From: Chara braunii
Taxonomy: Eukaryota; Streptophyta; Charophyceae; Charales; Characeae
Reading direction: 5' to 3'
DNA: 24,959 nucleotides
Assembly: GCA_003427395.1 (NCBI GenBank)
Contig: BFEA01000854.1
Span: forward strand, 340,119 to 365,077
Part shown: positions 19,552 to 24,959 of the stretch, piece by piece
How positions within the stretch are numbered: position 1 is the first letter of the stretch
Layout: each line of letters starts with the position of its first letter
Translations under genes and position numbers: made by a program
The notes under the pieces: model-generated
What the model was told of the DNA's origin: nothing
The model's input: only the letters and a program-made list of their open reading frames with translations
Databases searched by the model: none

Positions 19552-20205
19552 CTACTCCTGGCCCAATATCTCTTCTGCCATTTCAATCCAAGCTGTTGGG
19601 TCACCATCCAGACCGGCCTTGAGGGGCCATTTAGCCAGCATCGCTGTGATCTGATCTTCTGGGTCTAGAATCCCCAAACGTCCTTCTTTTCTTCGGTGAC
19701 AGATGGACTTCCAGGCTACCTTCGAGACAAAGGACTGGTCTTCCTCTGCAGGGGCTTCCAGACAAAGTGCGCCGCCTTCTTCCTTATTGATTTGTAGGTT
19801 GTTTCCCCTGAGCCCCTCGCAGCTCCAGCAAACCATAGTTGTGAAGGCAAGGGTAGTGATTAGCAAGGCATGTCCAATCAAGGAAAGGGAAAGAGTGTGG
19901 CACCATCTATTCATGCATGAGGCCACTCTTTCTGTGAGGATTGTATCCTGAAACTGCACGGTTTTCTGGGTGGAGATCTGAATTCCAAGCAAGCGCTCTG
20001 ACGTCTCCGGCGGAGTGTGTCTCATACCCCATGAAACTGCCAGCTCATATGAGGGGAGGAGGATATAGACTGATTTCTTCCAGTTGATGGACGCTTCCGA
20101 CGCGTCCAAGTATATTAGTAGGCATCGTCTTAGTTCTGTCAGGTCTTGTTGTGAGTTTTTGCAGATTGTCAGGAGGTCGTCCACCAGGGCTCCCCCCCCT
20201 TGCAC
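19552..20205 (-). pseudogene. LINE copy C, RT DD box, thumb and connection
   Basis: A 217-codon open frame starts with GALVDDLLTI, the RT motif C in which the usual Tyr/Phe-Ala before Asp-Asp reads Leu-Val. Next come ASINWKKS, LLGIQIS and LIGHALLITTLAF, the thumb-side motifs of LINE RTs. GRLGILDPEDQITAMLAKWPL (near residue 175) matches the conserved LGI.(D/N) block after the RT. This is the best preserved part of copy C. The formal ATG lies just before the DD box and is not a true start, and the frame ends at 19552 where the next segment continues in another frame. Confidence 0.8.
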
Positions 20206-20207
20206 TG

Positions 20208-20608
20208 CTGAGCATTTACCGGTAAGCCTCTGATCTTGTTGTTGGCTTTGATGTTGTTAAGTGGGACCTCCATTTGGAGGACAAAAAGGAGTGGGGCAAG
20301 GGTGGCACCCTTGCCTCAATGATCTGGTAAGGTTGAAAGATTTTGATGACTTACCATTGATCATGACTGAAGATGTAGAGAGGGTATAAACTACTATAAA
20401 GTTTAATGACCCAGTTTATAGAGTTGTTCCCGAAGTTCATATGTTGCAGTGTCACTAGGGCAAAGGACCAGCCTACTTTGTCATAGGCTAAGTCTAGTAG
20501 AAGTAGAACGCAGTCCGAGTTCTGTTCACTAATTAGCTCTAGAGCTTCTACAAGATTAGCCAGCGCAGCTCCGCTCGCGGCCAAAAGGGTCAGGCGAAGT
20601 AATTTCAT
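20208..20608 (-). pseudogene. LINE copy C, RT motifs A and B, frameshifted
   Basis: The frame from 20608 reads LISEQNSDCVLLLLDLAYDKV, RT motif A with about two residues lost before AYD. It continues with FGNNSINWVIKLYSSLY to a TAA at 20351-20353. Another frame then gives NGKSSKSFNLTRSLRQGCHP, the motif B region (normally RQGCPL), after which the frame shifts again into PNGGP. The catalytic Asp of motif A is still recognisable. RT would copy LINE RNA at the target, but this remnant cannot encode an intact palm domain. Confidence 0.75.
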
Positions 20609-22094
20609 TCAGTGGATATGAGAGGTGAGAGCAGCTGACAATAGAGAGTAGGTGAGCCTTGAGATTGCAGTACAGCGAGAGAAGAGTAGACCCAGCAGAG
20701 AGTAGAGTGGAATAGTGGAATACAGAGCAGAGTACAATACAGAGAAATAGAGAGTAGAGTAGAGGGTGTCGAGCAGAGGCTGCAGAGTAGAGTAGAGTTA
20801 GATGTAGAATATAGAGTATTGCAGGTTACACCGCATACAGAACTGTCGAGTTGAATTGGAACTCCAGAGCAGCATCGCCTACAGAACAGGGTCGTGACCC
20901 GCCGAGGGTGGAGTAGACAGTAGCATAAGGTGAGACGTGGCCACAGCAAGAAAATCAAGACGGATGACGAGCTATGAAGAGAAAGACAGGGACTGGCGAT
21001 CCAGGGGCTGTATTTTTTCATTTGTTTCTGGGGGGCACAGACCTGACCACAGTAGTCACCAAATTCACATAAGAAGAAAGATATGGCAGTGCATCGTCGG
21101 ACCTTGTAGCTGAATTTTCCAATTTTTCGTGAGTTGTGCAGAAAGCGTCATACCTGCGGTCGTAAATCCGGACAGAAGCATCCAGCCGGGGCCTAAAGAA
21201 ACAGGGCAGACGTGTCGACGGAAGTCGACAGGGGACCTTTGAAGTTAGCTGCAGATGGAATCGGAGTCACATCGATGCAGTGTAGTCTGTAATAGAAGGA
21301 AGGCCAGGAAACTGCTTCAGCTGAGTATGCCGTGACGCCTCGGCTAATGCCCCAATGTGCGGGCGTTTTGTTTTTGTTGTTTTTCCCCGCCCAATTATGA
21401 AGGGAAGCAGCGGTGAACCATCATCATTCAAAATTGCAGCCGGATTTTGACCCATTAGAGTCATCGGCAGATGAGTTGTTACACCAGGAAACCTATTTTC
21501 TATTTTTTACTGTCAGAGTGATTAGTCTGCCGTCGGGTCAAAGGGTTACGGTATAGCAACATGAATATATTTCACGACAGGAATACGTTTCGAATATTAG
21601 AGAAGAGCGGCGGGAAAGAGGTGCATGGAATGCAGCGGCGAGGGAAAAGAAATGGGAATAGAATGAATCGTAAGAGTAAAACAGTCCAGGAACACAAAGG
21701 ACCTTTGTCATAGATACGGGGATTTTTTTTTTTTTGCAAGGGGGAAAGTAACAGGCGAATTTGTGGAAGGTGAAAGCCTTCCGAGCACGAGAGGATGGAC
21801 GCTTGTTGAGGCTTACATGGCGGGCATGACGGTTTGTAACAATTGGAGGGCGAGAAGGAGGTGTAACAATGTGATCGAAAAATGAAGTTAACAAACACAT
21901 AGGAGGAATGCAGTCCTCAGAAAAGTGTTTGTATCGAATTGGATCGGAGAAGGGAGGTATTCACAATGTGTTCGCTCTCTTTCCCTTTACTCTGAAACTC
22001 TGCAGGTATGTTTGTATACGTATATATAAATCGTTTATATTTATAGAAGCCATTCGTTGTATAGTGGAGGCAGACACAGTGAGGTCTATGTCCG
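20609..22094. other. Non-coding stretch with a purine-rich minisatellite at the left
   Basis: From about 20620 to 20830 the plus strand is built of AGAGTAGAGT-like units with irregular spacing. Beyond that I see no supported gene. A good donor-like CTGCAG|GTATGT occurs near 22000, followed by TATATAAA, but no convincing exon goes with it. Confidence 0.45.
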
Positions 22095-23030
22095 GAGTCA
22101 GCCGAGGTAGAACCGATACTTCAGTTGTCGAGGGCAGACACAGTGGTTTTGCAAGTGAGAATACTGGGAGAAGTGAAAGTGCGGGAGGGGTGGTTAAGGA
22201 GACGGAAGTTCTATTGCTAGGTTCACGAAAATGCAGGTGGATATCCAGGACAGTTTTGTGAGTCCAAGTGGCACTGGAGGCAAAAGGACATGGTGCAAAC
22301 CAAGATGTCAAACAGAGTTCACAACAAATGAAACACATGAGATGGACATGACACGGAGCAAATAGAGATGTGAAACAGTCCTCATATCAAACGAAAAGCA
22401 CTCACAATTAGGTGAAAACACACCGTATGTGTCGTTACAAAAGTCCAGGAGGGCACAAGGAAGTACGAAAGTTTTGAAAAGACGACAAACACAGAAGTCA
22501 ATGCGAGTAGAAGAAGCGCAAAAGATTTCTGACCGACGAATCCCAACGAAAAGCAACCCGTAGAGTCAGCCGTGGTAGAACCGATGACTCGTTTGTTGAC
22601 GGCGGACACACTGGTTTCGCAATTGGGAATAGTGGGAGAGGTGAAAGTGCAGGAGCTCTGGTTGAGGAGACGGACATTGCATTGCTAGTTTGGTGAAAAC
22701 GCAGGTGGATATCCAGGACAGTTTAGTGAGTCCAAGTGGCAAAGCAAGATGTCAAACAGAGTTCACAACAAACGAAACACACGAGAACGAAACACACGAG
22801 ATGGACATCACACCGCGCAAATCGAGATGTTAAACAGTCCTCATACCAAACGAAAAACACTCGCAATTAGGTGAAAACACACCGTATGTGTCCTTACAAA
22901 AGTCCAATGTCAGCGCGAGGAGGGAGCAAAGTTCTGAAAAGACGACTGAGACAGAAGTCAACGCGAGTAGAAGAACCGCAAAAGATTTATGATCGACCCG
23001 TCCCAACAAAAAGCAACGCGTAGAGCGATG
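22095..23030. repeat. 468-bp tandem duplication (two diverged units)
   Basis: Unit 1 (22095-22562) and unit 2 (22563-23030) begin with GAGTCAGCCG and stay collinear: RTAGAACCGAT, GGTGGATATCCAGGACAGTTT, GTCAAACAGAGTTCACAACAAA, GGTGAAAACACACCGTATGTGT and AGTAGAAGAA recur in order. Unit 2 lacks about 28 bases present in unit 1 near 22271-22300. It carries an extra CGAAACACACGAGAA duplication near 22780. Both units can be read as GVSRGRTD/RVSRGRTD followed by similar residues, but unit 2 contains stops. Confidence 0.8.
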
Positions 23031-23343
23031 CAACTATCACGAAGCACTGGACAGTGGGACGATACGCAAGGAGAGCCTGACCAGAGATCCACGACGACAA
23101 TGATCCACCGAATCGTGAGCCGAACAGATACCGGTACCTCTTTAATTGGTCGGATTGTTGTGTGACCCAGTTACCCAGAGGCCATGTTTGTTTGAGCAAG
23201 GATACCGGTGAATCCGCTGGAGAAGCATAGCAGGCAATTGACACACTTGTTCGAATCAAAGACAACGCAAATGTCAGTTGAACATCTGAATTGATAACCA
23301 GGCGAGGAGTATACTCCCCGGGTCATGACGAGTCGGCGCAGGT
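23031..23343. other. Non-coding stretch downstream of the minus-strand ORF
   Basis: There is no ORF with recognisable content. It separates the tandem duplication from the 3' end of the minus-strand ORF. No poly(A) signal was identified with confidence. Confidence 0.4.
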
Positions 23344-23790
23344 CTAAGCGTTGTCATTGCTGGAGTCGCTGGTGTCACTTTTGTCATCATCGGAACACCC
23401 GTGGTCAAAGTCCTCCTCCGCCTCGATATCACTAACATTGTAGTCTGTCATGATGTCCTCCTCCGCAATGGAAGATGCGTCGGTGTCGCCATCCCTCAAT
23501 ATTTCTTCTTCACTTCGGTAATCAGCATCCTCATCGATGTCCCCAGAAGCAATTATTGCTTGCATTTGAGTGACCTTGTCTTCACATCGTTGACATTTCA
23601 ATTGGGCTTCCTCGATCTGGTCACGGACCCGTTCAACTCTTGGATCTCCCTCCTGGAACCCTCGGCTCAGCAGGCTCGCAAGCTTGGATTGTCGATCAGC
23701 TATATACTGACGGTAGAGCTTCTCCTCGTGCTTCGCGTTGTCGTGGATGGAGTAAGGGTCCCGTGCAGGTTTGGTACGCTTTGGCGACAT
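23344..23790 (-). CDS. Hypothetical coiled-coil/acidic protein, 148 codons
   Basis: ATG at 23790 is preferred over an upstream in-frame ATG (23997), because the stretch between is a pyrimidine-rich leader coding only Ser/Leu/Pro. The product starts with a basic MSPKRTKPARDPYS. A helical, likely coiled-coil part follows (residues ~18-80: HEEKLYRQYIADRQSKL, then RVERVRDQIEEAQLKCQRCEDK). The C-terminus is very acidic (residues ~90-148: SEEEILRDGD, SIAEEDIM, SDIEAEEDFDHG, then Asp/Ser repeats) and ends at TAG. I recognise no family. Acidic tails of this type occur in nuclear proteins and in accessory ORFs of transposons; both are guesses. No intron is needed. Repeats flank it on both sides, so a transposon origin is plausible. 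Confidence 0.5.
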   Translation of the reverse strand: MSPKRTKPARDPYSIHDNAKHEEKLYRQYIADRQSKLASLLSRGFQEGDPRVERVRDQIEEAQLKCQRCEDKVTQMQAIIASGDIDEDADYRSEEEILRDGDTDASSIAEEDIMTDYNVSDIEAEEDFDHGCSDDDKSDTSDSSNDNA

Positions 23791-24324
23791 TCCGTCAAGA
23801 AGAAGGAAAGCGAAGACCGGGAGGTGGCACAGAGCGGAAGGCGAGGAGTGAGGAAGAATTCGGACGGAGCCTGGGGAACAGAGCGTAGAGGAAGAGGACG
23901 TGGGTGGGAAGAGCAGAAGAGTTACGAAAGAGACAGCGAAGGTCAAGAAGTGTGTGCAGCTGAGCAACGGAGGGCGCTTATGTCCCAGCCCCAGCACGCG
24001 GCCTAGACTGCCTAATTGTTAGATTAGCACGACAGATCCGAAGAGTGCGCAGCACAGAATGTGTATTAGAACAAAATGTGGGAAGACAGCGGTATCTCTC
24101 GACGGAAGTACTATGCATAGGACCACAACCCAAGCAGGTACTTGTACTGGACCGACGGTCTGAGATGAGCAGGAAGTACCCATGTTAAACCACCAGTACC
24201 TACCGGTTGTCAAGGCCCGTGGCTCAGGCTACCGGTAGGCCGGTCATTGCCGAGCCTCGACTTTATGGCCGAGCCTCGGACAACCCGTAGTACACAACAG
24301 CAAAAAAGAAAGAAAAGAAAAAAA
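23791..24324. other. Upstream flank of the minus-strand ORF, pyrimidine-rich leader on that strand
   Basis: On the minus strand 23791-23960 is CT-rich, as in many plant 5' UTRs. Beyond it GCCGAGCCTCG is repeated (24249-24259 and 24270-24280), and ACCGGTAGG-type palindromic blocks occur. No clear TATA box was found. Confidence 0.35.
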
Positions 24325-24835
24325 CTATGTTGGGCCGTCGCCCGGCCCGGCACGCCCGGGCCAGTTGGGCAGAGGGGGGGTCGCCCGGCAGAACCAGACG
24401 GGTCAAAAAAGAGGCAAGGATCCCCCCCCCAAAAAAAAAGACTTCAGGCCAGGACTGCGCTTGGCCCAAGCAGTCAGAATCCAGTCTTAACTTCGGATTT
24501 GGTGATGGGTCATCCAGGGGGGGTTGGGGGGTATAAACAGTGACTAAGGGCTTAAAAGGGCATATTTGGAGTCTTTTGGGACTCATTTTTTCTCATTCAT
24601 TCCTTATCTTGAAATTAACAAGGAATTTCGAGGTGGCCCTCAGCCAAAAGTCGTTTGTATTGCAATTTTACAGAACATATTTTTTTTTCGGATTTTTTTT
24701 ATTTTTGTCTTTTTCTATTTATAAAAATATTATGCGCTGGGATCGCCCGAGACCCTGCCCGGGCCCTGCCCGGTCCGGGCCGCCCGGGAGGGTACCCGGG
24801 CGACCTTCCCCCAGCCGGGCCGCCCGGGGACTAAC
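24325..24835 (-). mobile_element. Inverted relative of the 489-bp GC-ended element
   Basis: Reverse-complemented, the centre (about 24680-24610) reads AAATATGTTCTGTA, ATTGCAATACAAACGAC and TTTGGCTGAGGGCCAC. This matches 10014-10076 of the element at 9872-10360 almost base for base. Both copies have CCCGGG-rich foldback ends. The outer boundaries and a target duplication could not be fixed here, so the interval is approximate. Confidence 0.6.
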
Positions 24836-24929
24836 ACAGGAAAAAAAACAAAAAAAACGAGGACAACAATCTGAAAAAAAAAAAAAAAAAAAAAAAACGA
24901 AATCACGATTCAGACGTTTCCATCGAGAA

Positions 24930-24959
24930 TGAATCTTCCTCGATAAAGAGGAAGATTCA
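24930..24959. other. Perfect 12-bp hairpin at the window end
   Basis: TGAATCTTCCTC and GAGGAAGATTCA are exact inverted copies around a 6-base GATAAA loop. The second arm ends at the last base of the window, so the palindrome may continue outside. Confidence 0.8.

Larger units (their letters stand above)
17540..20608 (-). mobile_element. LINE copy C, decayed ORF2 from RT motif A to the C-terminus
   Basis: On the minus strand a succession of frames carries LINE ORF2 parts in the right order. These are RT motif A (20608-20351), motif B remnants (about 20330-20280), the DD box and thumb (20205-19552), the connection region (19518-18113) and the C-terminal zinc-finger region (18182-17813). The 5' end of ORF2, including any endonuclease, is absent: the homology stops near 20608 against a purine-rich repeat, typical of 5' truncation. 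Many frameshifts show an old copy. It differs clearly from copies A and B. Confidence 0.8.

Noticed and set aside
20605-21021. Ser/Cys/Leu-rich minus-strand ORF
   Set aside because: It is a translation of the AGAGTAGAGT-type low-complexity repeat.
24540-24932. 130-codon plus-strand ORF
   Set aside because: It crosses the inverted GC-ended element and A runs; composition is simple and no domain is visible.

Overview
The window looks like repeat-rich nuclear DNA of a plant-lineage eukaryote. No bacterial operons, ribosome-binding sites, rRNA genes or CRISPR arrays are visible. The lineage guess rests on an interstitial TTTAGGG telomere-type repeat (about 1996-2022), an isolated exon resembling the plant nodulin/glutamine-synthetase-like (NodGS) protein, a tRNA-derived SINE, and an initiator-tRNA primer-site motif of the plant Copia type. 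The isolated exon and dense retroelement debris would suit a large-genome charophyte such as Chara, but that is an inference.

Layout. 1-2406: a LINE copy (A), truncated by the window edge, with the ORF1 C-terminus, a complete second ORF of unknown function, a stub of ORF2, a telomere-repeat patch and a 3' stem-loop plus poly(A). 2407-8946: a second, related LINE (B) in the same orientation, starting directly after A's poly(A). B has a repeated 5' UTR, ORF1 with a zinc knuckle, the same extra middle ORF, and an endonuclease/reverse transcriptase ORF2. All B ORFs are broken by frameshifts or stops, and ORF2 is split by a 1.3-kb terminal-inverted-repeat element (6567-7868) with an 8-9 bp target duplication. 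B ends abruptly before the RT active-site DD motif, next to a minus-strand gag-like fragment with 22-bp tandem repeats upstream of it. 9426-11250: AT-rich spacer, a 489-bp GC-ended element with an 8-bp target duplication, an AATC array and a Copia-like primer-site motif. 11251-11643: a possible small two-exon gene behind a TATA-like box and a CT tract. 12591-12842 (minus): the NodGS-like exon. 12843-17540: mainly non-coding, with a long foldback, microsatellites, the SINE and a MITE-like element. 17540-20608 (minus): a decayed third LINE (C), from RT motif A to the C-terminal zinc-finger region. 20609-23343: low-complexity and non-coding DNA with a 468-bp tandem duplication. 23344-23790 (minus): a 148-codon acidic/coiled-coil ORF. 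24325-24835: an inverted relative of the 489-bp element; the window stops at a perfect 12-bp hairpin.

How it fits together. Most coding signal belongs to retrotransposons. The most unusual feature is the three-ORF layout of LINE family A/B: a roughly 370-codon middle ORF, conserved at protein level in two diverged copies, lies between ORF1 and the APE-RT ORF. The only recognisable host-gene signal is the NodGS-like exon. The minus-strand ORF at 23344-23790 and the two-exon candidate at 11374-11643 are possible genes of unknown function.
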